Origin: Paracoccaceae bacterium | Lineage (GTDB): Bacteria; Pseudomonadota; Alphaproteobacteria; Rhodobacterales; Rhodobacteraceae | DNA: 30,747 nucleotides | NCBI GenBank assembly: GCA_021648225.1 | Contig: JAKITE010000020.1 | Span: 1 to 30,747 of the forward strand | Reading direction: 5' to 3' | Part shown: piece by piece, positions 1 through 7,949 of the stretch | Layout: every line of letters starts with the position of its first letter | Numbering within the stretch: position 1 is the first letter of the stretch | Translations under genes and position numbers: made by a program | The notes under the pieces: model-generated | Databases searched by the model: none | What the model saw: only the letters and a program-made list of their open reading frames with translations | Told to the model about the DNA's origin: nothing

Positions 1-24
1 TATCGAGCCTCACGGCACAGATGC

Positions 25-100
25 AGGGGTTTAGCTCAGTTGGTAGAGCGACGGTCTCCAAAACCGTAGGTCAAGAGTTCGAGTCTCTTAGCCCCTGCCA
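25..100 (+). tRNA. tRNA-Trp (anticodon CCA)
   Basis: A complete 76-nt cloverleaf. The acceptor stem AGGGGTT (25-31) pairs with AGCCCCT (with one G-T pair), followed by discriminator G and an encoded CCA at 98-100. The anticodon stem ACGGT/ACCGT closes the loop CTCCAAA, giving anticodon CCA at 58-60. The T arm contains GTTCGAG. It decodes UGG. In many alphaproteobacteria this tRNA precedes secE-nusG. Here the next gene is a convergent unknown gene ending 8 nt downstream. Confidence 0.97.
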
Positions 101-107
101 GTGTTTT

Positions 108-716
108 TCACGATGTCATCGCACCACCGGCGCAGATACGGCGTAACCGTTTCAAGCGGGTTTCAGGCGCGGGTGTCAAGGCAGGCAGGCTGCGGGTGCT
201 GGCGCTTTCTTCCTGCCCATTCCTGATGTTGATCGAATCTATCCAAAAGCCAAATGTGTCATAGGTTGAACAAGTGCGCCTGAAAGGCACCCAAGCGCCG
301 TTGGCTTGAATCATCGTGTCGCTGACCATGACTCCGTCTACAATAAAGGTCTGTTTCTTAAGCAAATACAGGTTGCCGTCTTGCATGACGCTGTATGCAC
401 AGGCCCCCAAAGACGGGCCGCAATCATGGGGGGCAAAAACCGTGGCGCCTTGGTCATTTTGAATGGACAAGGTCTGGCTTTGGTTATTGACCCTAACAAG
501 GGTTATTGTCCGGGTTCCATCCGGTTTTTCAAGCAGGCTTTCAAACAGATAGGCGCCATGCTCCATGCCAATAAAACGCATTTTGGTCAGGCCGCGCGTG
601 CCCGGCGATTCAAAATAAAAATCGGTCGGCATATCGGTAAGATCATACAAATGCGGCTGGGCTTGCGCCACCGGGGCTGCAAGCATTGCAAAAAACAACA
701 GGCTTAAAATACGCAT
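108..716 (-). CDS. Secreted protein of unknown function
   Basis: A 202-residue protein with a clear Sec signal peptide: M-R-I, a hydrophobic stretch LLFFAMLAAPVAQA, and a likely cut after AQA. The mature part starts near HLYDLTDMPTDFYF. Cysteines near residues 99, 106, 149 and 194 could form disulfides in the periplasm. No family was recognised. The start is supported by GAGGGG about 5 nt upstream of the ATG at 716. It lies on the minus strand downstream of the tmRNA locus and convergent with tRNA-Trp. A diverged copy of its N-terminal coding region lies at about 2241-2373, so the gene once existed, or arrived, in duplicate. Confidence 0.75.
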   Translation of the reverse strand: MRILSLLFFAMLAAPVAQAQPHLYDLTDMPTDFYFESPGTRGLTKMRFIGMEHGAYLFESLLEKPDGTRTITLVRVNNQSQTLSIQNDQGATVFAPHDCGPSLGACAYSVMQDGNLYLLKKQTFIVDGVMVSDTMIQANGAWVPFRRTCSTYDTFGFWIDSINIRNGQEESASTRSLPALTPAPETRLKRLRRICAGGAMTS

Positions 717-760
717 GAATCCCCTCGAGATTGGTCGGTTACTTCTACAGCGTTTGGGGA

Positions 761-879
761 AATAAGTGAAGGATTCTGTTGCCAGGTTCCTCCGGACCCT
801 GCCTGAACGCGCTAACGTGCAGGAGTTAGGATTCGGTGTTTCGCACAGCTTACGCTGCGAGAACTACCGGAGCACGATT
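761..879 (-). pseudogene. Truncated second copy of the tmRNA (ssrA) 3' half
   Basis: These 119 bp align without gaps to 2395-2513, the 3' half of ssrA, with about 12 mismatches (offset 1634). The copy starts inside the tag reading frame, would encode NRAPVVLAA then TAA, and runs to the 3' terminator-like hairpin. The 5' tRNA-like half and the first tag codons are missing, so it cannot make tmRNA alone. Several mismatches are paired changes that keep a stem (CCTG/CAGG here, CCAG/CTGG in ssrA; ACG/CGT here, CTA/TAG in ssrA). It fills the gap between the secreted-protein gene and nnrS. Confidence 0.85.
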
Positions 880-890
880 CTGAAAAAGGG

Positions 891-2096
891 TTAGCGCATA
901 TTCGGCATCTTTTGCACGCGGGGCTTGAAGAAGATCGGGATGAAGGCAATGGCAAACAGCCCGAAGCCCAGTATCCAGAAAGTCGCGGCAGCGTGCAGCA
1001 ACGGCTCGACATCGGGCAGGAACTCGCCCGTGATGCGCATAAGCACACCAAGTAGCACCAGCGCGTAAATTGCGCTGACAGTTTTGGTGGCTTTAAGCGG
1101 GTGGCCCGAATGGCCAAGGCTGGTGCGGGTGAGCATGGCCAGCGTCACCAGCCCGATGGCGCCGGCTGTCCAGGCATGGGGGATTTGCGAGGCGCGGGAC
1201 CAGCCGGGGAGGAGATCTCCGGCTGCAATGGTTAGAAAGCCATAGGGGATAAAGAAAAACCCGATATGCAGGATGGCAAGGAGCGGCTCTTTGAATGTGC
1301 GCTCAGAGGCCCAGCGGGCAAGGCGAATAAGGTTGAGCACGCCCGCCAATGCTGCCATCGGGCGGGTGGCGATAGCCTCGGGGAAAACTGCCCACAGCAG
1401 CAGGGCAATGCCGCTGAGCGCCATGGTGGTTTTGTCAAAATTGCCCATCGGGGCAGGCAAGCGGCCTGCGGGTTGGCGCATAAGCCAGTTGCGGGTAAAA
1501 CTGGGAATAATGCGGCCACCAACAACCATGATCAGCATAATGACAAGCGCCACACCCGCGCGGATACCGTAGCCGTCATAGCCTGCGGTGGTATAGGCCT
1601 CGTAATGAAATAGCCCGTTGGCCCCGCCGATGAGCGCCAGAATGATCAGCACCTTGAGGTTGCGCCAGTTTTTGCCCGCTATGACCTCACGGGCGATAAT
1701 CAGGGCCAAAACAGCGATGAAGGAAAGATCAATAATTGGCGCCATCAATGGCGGTAGGTAGAGGGAGAATAGCAAAGCCACGCGCCCCGCCAGCCACAGC
1801 CCTGCAAGCGCGGCCACGGGCCAGCCCATGACCGGCATGCGGCCTGTCCAGTTGGGCACAGCGGTAAGCAAAAAACCTGCAATCACGGCTGATGTGTAGC
1901 CAAATAAAAATTCGTGCAGGTGCCAATCGACCCCGCTCAGGCGGCTGGGCACACCAATTCCGGCGGTAAGGAAAACCACCCAGAGGGCCATGGCGACAGC
2001 CGCCCACAGCCCCGCGCCAAAGAAAAACGGCCTGAAGCCGAGGCTGAAAAATACTGGCCCATTATAGGAGCGGCGGCGTTCAGACGTGGTTTTCAT
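891..2096 (-). CDS. nnrS: NnrS family heme/copper membrane protein
   Basis: A 401-residue polytopic protein with about 12 hydrophobic segments. It carries family hallmarks: GFRPFFFGAG near residue 20, DWHLHEFLFGY near residue 60, and FLLTAVPNWTGR near residue 80, followed by His-containing helices. NnrS proteins are inner-membrane heme/copper proteins found with denitrification genes and linked to tolerance of nitric oxide. The ATG at 2096 is preceded by GGAAA. An FNR/NnrR-like box and a -10 element lie upstream at the expected spacing. The gene lies between the two copies of the ssrA 3' half, so it is probably part of the inserted or duplicated segment. The family call is secure; the physiological role is inferred. 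Confidence 0.93.
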   Translation of the reverse strand: MKTTSERRRSYNGPVFFSLGFRPFFFGAGLWAAVAMALWVVFLTAGIGVPSRLSGVDWHLHEFLFGYTSAVIAGFLLTAVPNWTGRMPVMGWPVAALAGLWLAGRVALLFSLYLPPLMAPIIDLSFIAVLALIIAREVIAGKNWRNLKVLIILALIGGANGLFHYEAYTTAGYDGYGIRAGVALVIMLIMVVGGRIIPSFTRNWLMRQPAGRLPAPMGNFDKTTMALSGIALLLWAVFPEAIATRPMAALAGVLNLIRLARWASERTFKEPLLAILHIGFFFIPYGFLTIAAGDLLPGWSRASQIPHAWTAGAIGLVTLAMLTRTSLGHSGHPLKATKTVSAIYALVLLGVLMRITGEFLPDVEPLLHAAATFWILGFGLFAIAFIPIFFKPRVQKMPNMR

Positions 2097-2119
2097 GGCG
2101 TTTTCCGGTGTTTTTTATC

Positions 2120-2161
2120 AATATACCGCCTCTGGTGCCCCGCGCCCTTGCGCTGGGTCAA
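2120..2161 (-). promoter_or_regulatory. FNR/NnrR-type promoter of nnrS
   Basis: A 14-bp box TTGCGCTGGGTCAA (2148-2161) has the TTG-N8-CAA layout of FNR/Dnr/NnrR sites. One half resembles NnrR (TTGCG) and the other FNR/Dnr (GTCAA). A -10-like TATATT lies at 2125-2120 on the minus strand. The box centre (2154.5) is 41.5 bp upstream of a start inferred near 2113, which is the class II activator position. The spacing is read from the sequence; the identity of the regulator is inferred. Confidence 0.6.
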
Positions 2162-2240
2162 GCCCCGCTAAACCATAAACCATAGAAAAACCCGAGATAA
2201 GTAAATATCATCGCTCGAATCCTGATGATGCTCCCCCTCC

Positions 2241-2373
2241 GCGTGCCGTCAGATTTAAAATAAAAATCGGCTGGCATATCGGTAAGATTATACAAATGCG
2301 GCCGGGCGCTGGCCGTTCCTGTAAAAGGTATAACTACAATTCGCGCGGCGATCAGGGCCGTTTTGAACGGAGG
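2241..2373 (-). pseudogene. Remnant of a paralogue of the secreted protein gene
   Basis: On the minus strand this stretch reads a signal-peptide-like FKTALIAARIVVIPFTGTASA followed by RPHLYNLTDMPADFYFKS. The second part closely matches the mature N-terminus of the 108-716 protein. DNA similarity is strongest at about 2255-2307 against 609-661. No in-frame ATG with a ribosome site was found, and similarity ends after GTR, so the gene is broken at both ends. It lies between nnrS and ssrA in the same order as the intact gene next to the truncated ssrA copy, which shows that a block rather than ssrA alone was duplicated. Confidence 0.6.
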
Positions 2374-2394
2374 ATAGTCAATACATAACAGGAA

Positions 2395-2712
2395 AATAAG
2401 TGGAGGATTCTGTTGCCAGGTTCCTCCGGACCCCGCCAGACTACGCTAATAGGCTGGAGTTAGGTTTCGGTGTTTCGCACAGCTTACGCTGCGAGAGCTA
2501 CCGGAGCACGATTGTCATTTGCAATTGTACATTTTACGCCGATACGGTGGCAGTCCGCCGAATGAAAGCTAACATCTTTGAACGTCCGTCGATCCTGTTT
2601 CGACCCCGTGATCCCTCAAATGAAGGGAGATTTGGTGGAGTCGCCGGGTACCGCCCCCGGGTCCGAACCGTCTATTACATGCGCGTTTATCACCATATTC
2701 CCCGAAGGGACG
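2395..2712 (-). ncRNA. ssrA: Transfer-messenger RNA, two-piece permuted form
   Basis: tmRNA rescues stalled ribosomes and tags the unfinished protein for proteolysis. On the minus strand the acceptor piece comes first and ends CGACTCCACCA at 2633. After about 25 nt, the coding piece starts GGGGTCG at 2607. GGGGTCG pairs with CGACTCC over seven positions (one G-U), forming the tRNA-like acceptor stem across the gap. This is the permuted alphaproteobacterial arrangement. The coding piece carries the conserved GGATCGACGG stretch and the tag frame. It ends in a hairpin GGAGG...CCTCC followed by a T-rich run near 2395-2428. Outer ends are approximate because they depend on promoter and processing positions. 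The promoter is probably TTTCAG-17-TATATA (-10 at 2723-2718). Confidence 0.93.
2484..2522 (-). other. tmRNA proteolysis tag reading frame (ANDNRAPVALAA)
   Basis: Thirteen codons within the coding piece read GCA AAT GAC AAT CGT GCT CCG GTA GCT CTC GCA GCG TAA, giving ANDNRAPVALAA and a stop. The ANDN start and the A-x-A-A end match alphaproteobacterial SsrA tags recognised by SspB/ClpXP. The truncated copy at 761-879 retains only codons 4-13 and has Val in place of the first Ala of ALAA. Confidence 0.93.
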
Positions 2713-2717
2713 GTGTA

Positions 2718-2746
2718 TATATAGGGGGTTTTGCACGATTCTGAAA
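2718..2746 (-). promoter_or_regulatory. Probable ssrA promoter
   Basis: On the minus strand a TATATA -10 (2723-2718) follows a 17-nt spacer after TTTCAG (2746-2741), a weak -35. Transcription would start near 2711, just ahead of the tmRNA acceptor piece. The -35 matches the consensus poorly, so this is a modest call. Confidence 0.4.
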
Positions 2747-2817
2747 GGGGGCAATTCAAGTTTTTGGGATTATGCCCCGGCAAGTTTCTGTAACATGCTG
2801 AAGCATCTCATATGACC

Positions 2818-4203
2818 CTAGGTAATAAACCCTTCAATCACCTGTAACATGGCGCGAATAGATTGCGCCTCGCCGCCTTTTGGCTGGCCGGGTTTGGCGG
2901 TTGGTGTCCAGCCATACATATCCAGATGCACAAATTGCGGGGTGTTTTCGACAAAGCGGCGCAGGAAAAGCGCGGCGGTAATCGCCCCCGCCATGCCCCC
3001 CGCTGGCGCATTGTCCAGATCGGCCATATCCGGTTCTATCATGCCCTCATAGGCGTCCCAGAACGGCAGCCGCCATAGCGGATCTGCGGTGGCTTTTGCT
3101 GCGGCTGCGATTTTATGGGCAAGTTTGGAATCATCAGTGAAAAACGGCGGCATATCTGGCCCCAATGCCACCCGCGCCGCGCCGGTTAATGTGGCCATAC
3201 AGATCAGCAAATCGGGCGATTCTTCATCCGCCATCGCCAGCGCATCCGCCAGCACCAACCGGCCTTCGGCGTCGGTATTGTTGATCTCGACCGTAAGCCC
3301 CTTGCGGCTGGTCAGCACATCTTGCGGGCGAAACGCCCCTGCCGAGATCGAATTTTCCACCGCCGGAACCAGCACCCGTAAACGCACATTCAGCCCCAGC
3401 GCCATGATCATATGCGCCAACCCCATCACATTGGCCGCCCCGCCCATATCTTTTTTCATCAAGCCCATCGAACTGCCCGGTTTGATATTTAAACCACCGG
3501 TATCAAAACAAACTCCCTTGCCAACAAGGGTGATTTTCAGATGGGTTTCATCACCCCAGATCATATCCAGCAAGCGCGGTTTTTGGTCGGAGGCGCGTCC
3601 AACCGCGTGGATCAGTGGCAGGTTTTCACGCAACAGATCATCGCCAATAATACTGCTGACACGCGCCTTGAATTTTTTGGCAAGATCAAAAAAAGCGGTT
3701 TCCAGCTGTTCCGGCCCCATATCGTTTGTCGGGGTGTTGATCAGATCACGGGTTAAAAAACTGCCCTCGGCCTCGGCCAGAACCCGAGCATTTTCAACGC
3801 CAAAAGGTTCCACCAAACGGGCTTTGATAGCTGGTTTTTCGGTATAGCGGTCAAACCTGTAACTGCCCAAAAGCCATGCCAGCGCTGCCTCATAGCGTTC
3901 AAACTGATTTAATCCTGATTCTATTTTGTAATCACCTGCGGGCAGTTTGGCAGCAATGGTTGCCATATGAAACCGGCCGCGATTGCGGGATTTTGCATCA
4001 CCCCAACCCGCCAAAACCGTTTGAATGGAGCCGTCAGCCTCGGGAATCACACAGGTTTGGCCCAGTTTTGCGGTAAACCCCGATGCAATAACCCAAGCGC
4101 GCGCCGGTGGTTCAAGCTGTTGCAATGTGTGGTCCAGCGCATCCTTGTTAACCACATAAAGCGGGATATTGTTGTCGTTTCGCGGCGCAAAATTCGGGGG
4201 CAT
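2818..4203 (-). CDS. M17 leucyl aminopeptidase family protein
   Basis: About 461 residues. The C-terminal two thirds is a peptidase M17 catalytic domain with the signature NTDAEGRL near residue 310. The upstream metal-site segment is VGKGVCFDTGGLNIKPG, followed by MKKDMGGAA. These provide the Lys, Asp and Glu residues that hold two metal ions. The enzyme removes N-terminal amino acids from peptides in the cytoplasm. The start at ATG 4203 is preferred because AAGGA lies about 6 nt upstream; the longer frame from a TTG at 4224 has no such site. It is followed downstream by the ssrA locus on the same strand. PepA and PepB subtypes were not separated. Confidence 0.93.
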   Translation of the reverse strand: MPPNFAPRNDNNIPLYVVNKDALDHTLQQLEPPARAWVIASGFTAKLGQTCVIPEADGSIQTVLAGWGDAKSRNRGRFHMATIAAKLPAGDYKIESGLNQFERYEAALAWLLGSYRFDRYTEKPAIKARLVEPFGVENARVLAEAEGSFLTRDLINTPTNDMGPEQLETAFFDLAKKFKARVSSIIGDDLLRENLPLIHAVGRASDQKPRLLDMIWGDETHLKITLVGKGVCFDTGGLNIKPGSSMGLMKKDMGGAANVMGLAHMIMALGLNVRLRVLVPAVENSISAGAFRPQDVLTSRKGLTVEINNTDAEGRLVLADALAMADEESPDLLICMATLTGAARVALGPDMPPFFTDDSKLAHKIAAAAKATADPLWRLPFWDAYEGMIEPDMADLDNAPAGGMAGAITAALFLRRFVENTPQFVHLDMYGWTPTAKPGQPKGGEAQSIRAMLQVIEGFIT

Positions 4204-4256
4204 GGCGTGTCCTTTTTTGGTCAAAGCCTACAACCCGCGCCATATATCGCAAGCCT

Positions 4257-4637
4257 TTAAGGGGCTTGGATATCAATTTCTACCAGTAAAAACAAAGACC
4301 CTTCGGCAATGCGCACCAGCCGTGCATTTAATGCCGAAAGCGCGGTTAAATCAGCCCGCGCCGATGCCGCCAATGCGGCTTGCGTTACATCCACCACCCC
4401 GCACAGCCCTATTTTTGCCGCGATCAGCTTGATTTCCGTGCCATGCCGGATGATGGCTTTGGCGTTATTGGCAATAACAACCTTGCTGAATCGCGATATT
4501 TTTTCGGTCAGTTCAAAAATCACCTCGTCGGCGATTTCCTGATACCGGTTAACCCCGACCGTTTTTTGCAACGCGGCAATCACCGCAAAATCCACATGGC
4601 CGGTTTCAACCATATGCAAGTAATGCACATTCCCCAT
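4257..4637 (-). CDS. Small helical protein, possibly Hpt-like without the phospho-histidine
   Basis: A 126-residue, mostly alpha-helical cytoplasmic protein. The middle section (AKAIIRHGTEIKLIAAKIGL, then VTQAALAASARADLTAL and a final helix) has the spacing of a histidine phosphotransfer domain: H-x-x-K-x-x-[AS]-x-x-[IL]-G followed by two helices. The residue aligned with the phospho-His appears to be Thr (in GTEIK), with His two residues earlier. It may therefore be a degenerate Hpt or a look-alike. The start ATG at 4637 has AAGGG upstream. It lies between infB and the aminopeptidase on the same strand, with a terminator separating it from infB. Family assignment is tentative. Confidence 0.55.
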   Translation of the reverse strand: MGNVHYLHMVETGHVDFAVIAALQKTVGVNRYQEIADEVIFELTEKISRFSKVVIANNAKAIIRHGTEIKLIAAKIGLCGVVDVTQAALAASARADLTALSALNARLVRIAEGSLFLLVEIDIQAP

Positions 4638-4700
4638 TCCCGTAATCCCTTTTCCACTCCGAATCCGAATTTACAGGTGATTCTTGAATAAATGGTTATG

Positions 4701-4728
4701 AAAAAGGCGGCCCCCGAAGGAACCGCCT
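4701..4728 (-). terminator. Rho-independent terminator after infB
   Basis: Read on the minus strand, AGGCGGTTCC loops back to GGGGGCCGCCT and is followed by TTTTT. The stem GGCGG/CCGCC sits about 25 nt after the infB stop, closing the rimP-nusA-ylxR-infB operon. Confidence 0.85.
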
Positions 4729-4751
4729 GAATTCATTAGGTTAATCACAGA

Positions 4752-7268
4752 TTAAAGGCTGCGTTCAATTTCCTCGGTGGTGAAAATCTCGATGACATCG
4801 CCAGCGCGAATATCCTCGTAATTTTCAAAGGCCATGCCGCAATCCTGACCGGATTGAACCTCTTTGACCTCGTCTTTGAAGCGTTTAAGCGTTTTCAACT
4901 TGCCCTCATGGATCACCACACTATCGCGCAACAACCGCACACCCGCATGGCGTTTGGCCACGCCCTCGGTCACAAAACAACCAGCAATTTTGCCGGTGCC
5001 GGTGATATTGAACACTTCTTTGATCTCGGCATTGCCAAGGAAAGTTTCCTTGATTTCAGGCGAGAGCAACCCGGATGCGGCAGCTTTGATGTCATCCACC
5101 AGATCATAAATGATCGAATAATAGCGGATTTCAACGCCTTTTTGGTTGGCAGCATTGCGCGCTGGCGCATTGGCCCGCACGTTAAAGCCAATTACCGGCG
5201 CGCCGGATGCCTCGGCCAGGGTAATATCCGATTCGGTAATCGCGCCAACGCCCGAATGCAGAACCCGCACGCGAACCTCGTCATTGCCGATTCTTTCACA
5301 GGCTTGCAAGATGGCCTCGGCAGAACCTTGAACATCGGCTTTTAGCAAAATCGGCAGCTCGGATACACTTTCATTCGCCTTGGCATTGGCCAAAAGCTGA
5401 TCCAATGTGGTGCCGGCACCTGCCGCCGCTTTTTTGTCTTTGGCGACTTGGGCACGATAATCGGCGATTTCACGCGCGCGGGCCTCATCCGGCACCACGT
5501 TCAAAACATCGCCCGCCTCGGGGGAACCATTCAGGCCCAGAACCTCAACCGGGGTTGATGGCCCTGCTTCCTCAATGCGGTTGCCTTGGTCATCAATCAA
5601 GGCGCGCACTTTGCCCCATTGCTCGCCAACTACAAAAATATCGCCGCGCCGCAAGGTGCCTTTTTGCACCAGAACCGTGGCAACAGGGCCACGGCCCACA
5701 TCCAGCTTGGCCTCGATCACCGCGCCTTCGGCTGGGCGATCAGGGTTGGCTTTCAGTTCCAGCAATTCGGCCTGAAGGCTGATATTTTCAACCAGTTTAT
5801 CAAGACCTTCGCCGGTAATGGCGGATACTTCGACATCCAGAACTTCGCCTGACATAGCCTCAACAATAACTTCATGTTGCAATAACTCAGTGCGCACTTT
5901 GGTGGGGTCGGCACCTTCGCGGTCAATTTTGTTAATCGCGACAATCATCGGCACATTGGCGGCTTTGGCGTGGTGAATGGCCTCGATGGTTTGGGGCATA
6001 ACGCTGTCATCAGCGGCCACAACCAGAATAACAATATCGGTCACATTGGCACCGCGCGCCCGCATGGAGGTAAACGCCGCGTGGCCGGGCGTATCAAGAA
6101 AGGTCAATGAGGAACCATCATCGGCCTCGATCTGATAAGCGCCGATATGCTGGGTAATGCCGCCTGCTTCACTGGAAACCACGTTGGTTTTGCGAATCGC
6201 ATCCAGCAAGGATGTTTTACCATGGTCAACATGGCCCATGATGGTAATCACCGGTGGGCGCGGAATTTGGTTTTCAGCATCGTTTTCGGGTGCTTCAACA
6301 ATGATATCCTCAACCGCTGCATCGGAAACCCGCACCACTTTGTGGCCGAATTCCTCAACAATCAATTCTGCGGTTTCATGGTCAATCGTCTGGTTTTGCG
6401 TGGCCATGATACCATTGGTCATCAGGGCTTTTACCACTGCCGCGACCCGTTCGGTCATGCGGTTGGCCAGTTCCTGCACAGTAATGGCATCAGGCACCTG
6501 CACTTCGCGGAATACTTTTTCGCGCTCAACAGGGCCGCCCATCATTTTACGCTTTTCGCGTTCCTGACGGCGTTTCATGGCGGCCATAGACCGCTGACGC
6601 CCACCGCCACCAAGGGCCTGGTTGATGGTCAGCTTGCCAGAGCGGCGACGATCAGCCCCGCCTTTGCCACGCTGTTGTTTGCGGTCAGGCGCGCTGGCCG
6701 GTTTGGCGTCGGGTTTTTTGAACGTCGTGGCACGGCCTGCTTCGGCGCGGGCACCCGCGACTTGTGATGCCGCGACATCATCTTCTTTTTTGCCGTTGCC
6801 GCGTTGTTTTGGTGCGGCAGAACCACTTAGCACTTTGCGCGCTGGTTTTGCAGCCTCGACAGTTTTTGCGGCTTCGGCGGCTTTTACGGTGGCTTCTTCG
6901 GCCTCGCGCTGTTTGCGAATTTCGGTTTCAGCCGCTTCGCGCTCGGCGGCGTCTTTTTCGGCACGGCGTTCCGAGCGGTTTTTCTCGCGCGCTTCTGAAT
7001 CGGCCTTTTCCTTGGCGGCGCGTTCGGATTCCATCGCCCGCGCAGCTTCGAGCGCCTTTTTACGGCGCGCCAATTCCGTGTCGGATAAATGCCCCGCACC
7101 GGATTTGATCGCGGCTTTGGCAGCCGAACCGGGTTTTGGCACAATTACGCGACGGCGTTTTGTTTCAACAACAACAGCCTTGCTCCGCCCATGAGAGAAG
7201 CTCTGCCGAACAGTGCCGCCCTTAAGTCCCAGCGGTTTTTTGCCATCATTGCCTGTTGTATCGCTCAT
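4752..7268 (-). CDS. infB: Translation initiation factor IF-2
   Basis: An 838-residue GTPase that places initiator tRNA on the 30S subunit. It has a long, charged Lys/Arg/Glu/Ala-rich N-terminal extension (residues about 1-240), then an IF-2 N-terminal motif region. The G domain starts near residue 335 with GHVDHGKTSLLD (G1), DTPGHAAF (G3) and NKID (G4). Domains II-IV follow, ending in the expected IF-2 C-terminus. The start ATG at 7268 has AAAGG about 7 nt upstream. It is the last gene of the rimP-nusA-ylxR-infB operon, 60 nt after the ylxR stop, and is followed by a strong terminator. Confidence 0.98.
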   Translation of the reverse strand: MSDTTGNDGKKPLGLKGGTVRQSFSHGRSKAVVVETKRRRVIVPKPGSAAKAAIKSGAGHLSDTELARRKKALEAARAMESERAAKEKADSEAREKNRSERRAEKDAAEREAAETEIRKQREAEEATVKAAEAAKTVEAAKPARKVLSGSAAPKQRGNGKKEDDVAASQVAGARAEAGRATTFKKPDAKPASAPDRKQQRGKGGADRRRSGKLTINQALGGGGRQRSMAAMKRRQEREKRKMMGGPVEREKVFREVQVPDAITVQELANRMTERVAAVVKALMTNGIMATQNQTIDHETAELIVEEFGHKVVRVSDAAVEDIIVEAPENDAENQIPRPPVITIMGHVDHGKTSLLDAIRKTNVVSSEAGGITQHIGAYQIEADDGSSLTFLDTPGHAAFTSMRARGANVTDIVILVVAADDSVMPQTIEAIHHAKAANVPMIVAINKIDREGADPTKVRTELLQHEVIVEAMSGEVLDVEVSAITGEGLDKLVENISLQAELLELKANPDRPAEGAVIEAKLDVGRGPVATVLVQKGTLRRGDIFVVGEQWGKVRALIDDQGNRIEEAGPSTPVEVLGLNGSPEAGDVLNVVPDEARAREIADYRAQVAKDKKAAAGAGTTLDQLLANAKANESVSELPILLKADVQGSAEAILQACERIGNDEVRVRVLHSGVGAITESDITLAEASGAPVIGFNVRANAPARNAANQKGVEIRYYSIIYDLVDDIKAAASGLLSPEIKETFLGNAEIKEVFNITGTGKIAGCFVTEGVAKRHAGVRLLRDSVVIHEGKLKTLKRFKDEVKEVQSGQDCGMAFENYEDIRAGDVIEIFTTEEIERSL

Positions 7269-7328
7269 TCTTAACCTTTCAAAGCCAAACCGGAATTTGG
7301 CATTTTCGTAACCCCGCGAGGGGCAAAA

Positions 7329-7925
7329 TCATTCAACCTTTTGCAAACCAATCAATCGATTTGCTTCCAAAAGGACTCGCTTACTGATCCCGCCGGGCAT
7401 TATCGCGGCATGTATCACATTATCACGGCCAAAAGCCAAACCCAATTCGTCGCTATTTAAGCACTGAATCCGTGTTTCTTCGCCATTTGGCGGCCTTAAT
7501 TCGCGTTTTGCCCGTTCCGAGCCGTTTGAGGCTTGCAAAAGCAGCTTGGCTTTGCCGGTTTCCAACGAGATTTTTACCTTTTCAAGCCCACAAATCGCGA
7601 TCCCCGCCTTGCGTGCCATGGCAATTGTGTTGGTCAGGCGTTGGCGAAGCAGCTTTTCAACTTGATCCGCCAGATCATCCGCAACCTTGACTTTGGTTTT
7701 GGCTGCCTTTGAGAACAAACCCTTTTTAACCGCCAAATCAATGGCGGAACGCTCAGACGTTACCCAAATACCACGCCCGGGCAGTTTACCGGCAATGTCG
7801 GGAATCACTTCCGCATCCGGCCCCACCACAAAGCGAACCATTGTTTTGGTCGGACCGGATTCGCCGCTGGCAATGCAGCGACGTTCCGGAGCGCCTGATT
7901 TAATTTTGTGACCACCACGTGTCAT
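7329..7925 (-). CDS. RNA-binding protein, YlxR (DUF448) plus L7Ae-like domains
   Basis: About 198 residues. The N-terminal YlxR/DUF448 domain shows the family pattern RRCIASGE, VRFVVGPD, LPGRGIWV. The C-terminal L7Ae/L30e-type domain contains LTNTIAMARKAGIAICG and KLLLQASNGSERAK. Such two-domain proteins sit between nusA and infB in alphaproteobacteria and bind RNA. Reported roles include nucleoid or RNase P effects in other bacteria, which are not shown here. The ATG at 7925 with GGGGG upstream is preferred to a TTG two codons earlier. It begins 24 nt after nusA ends. Confidence 0.93.
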   Translation of the reverse strand: MTRGGHKIKSGAPERRCIASGESGPTKTMVRFVVGPDAEVIPDIAGKLPGRGIWVTSERSAIDLAVKKGLFSKAAKTKVKVADDLADQVEKLLRQRLTNTIAMARKAGIAICGLEKVKISLETGKAKLLLQASNGSERAKRELRPPNGEETRIQCLNSDELGLAFGRDNVIHAAIMPGGISKRVLLEANRLIGLQKVE

Positions 7926-7949
7926 GTTCAAAACCCCCGAAGCCCAACA

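Noticed and set aside
2400..2744. A 114-codon plus-strand frame over the tmRNA gene
   Set aside because: The region is fully explained by ssrA on the minus strand, with acceptor-stem pairing and tag frame.
3089..3847. A 252-codon plus-strand frame opposite the aminopeptidase
   Set aside because: Antisense shadow of a gene with clear M17 motifs; the Ser/Arg-rich translation has no recognisable domain.
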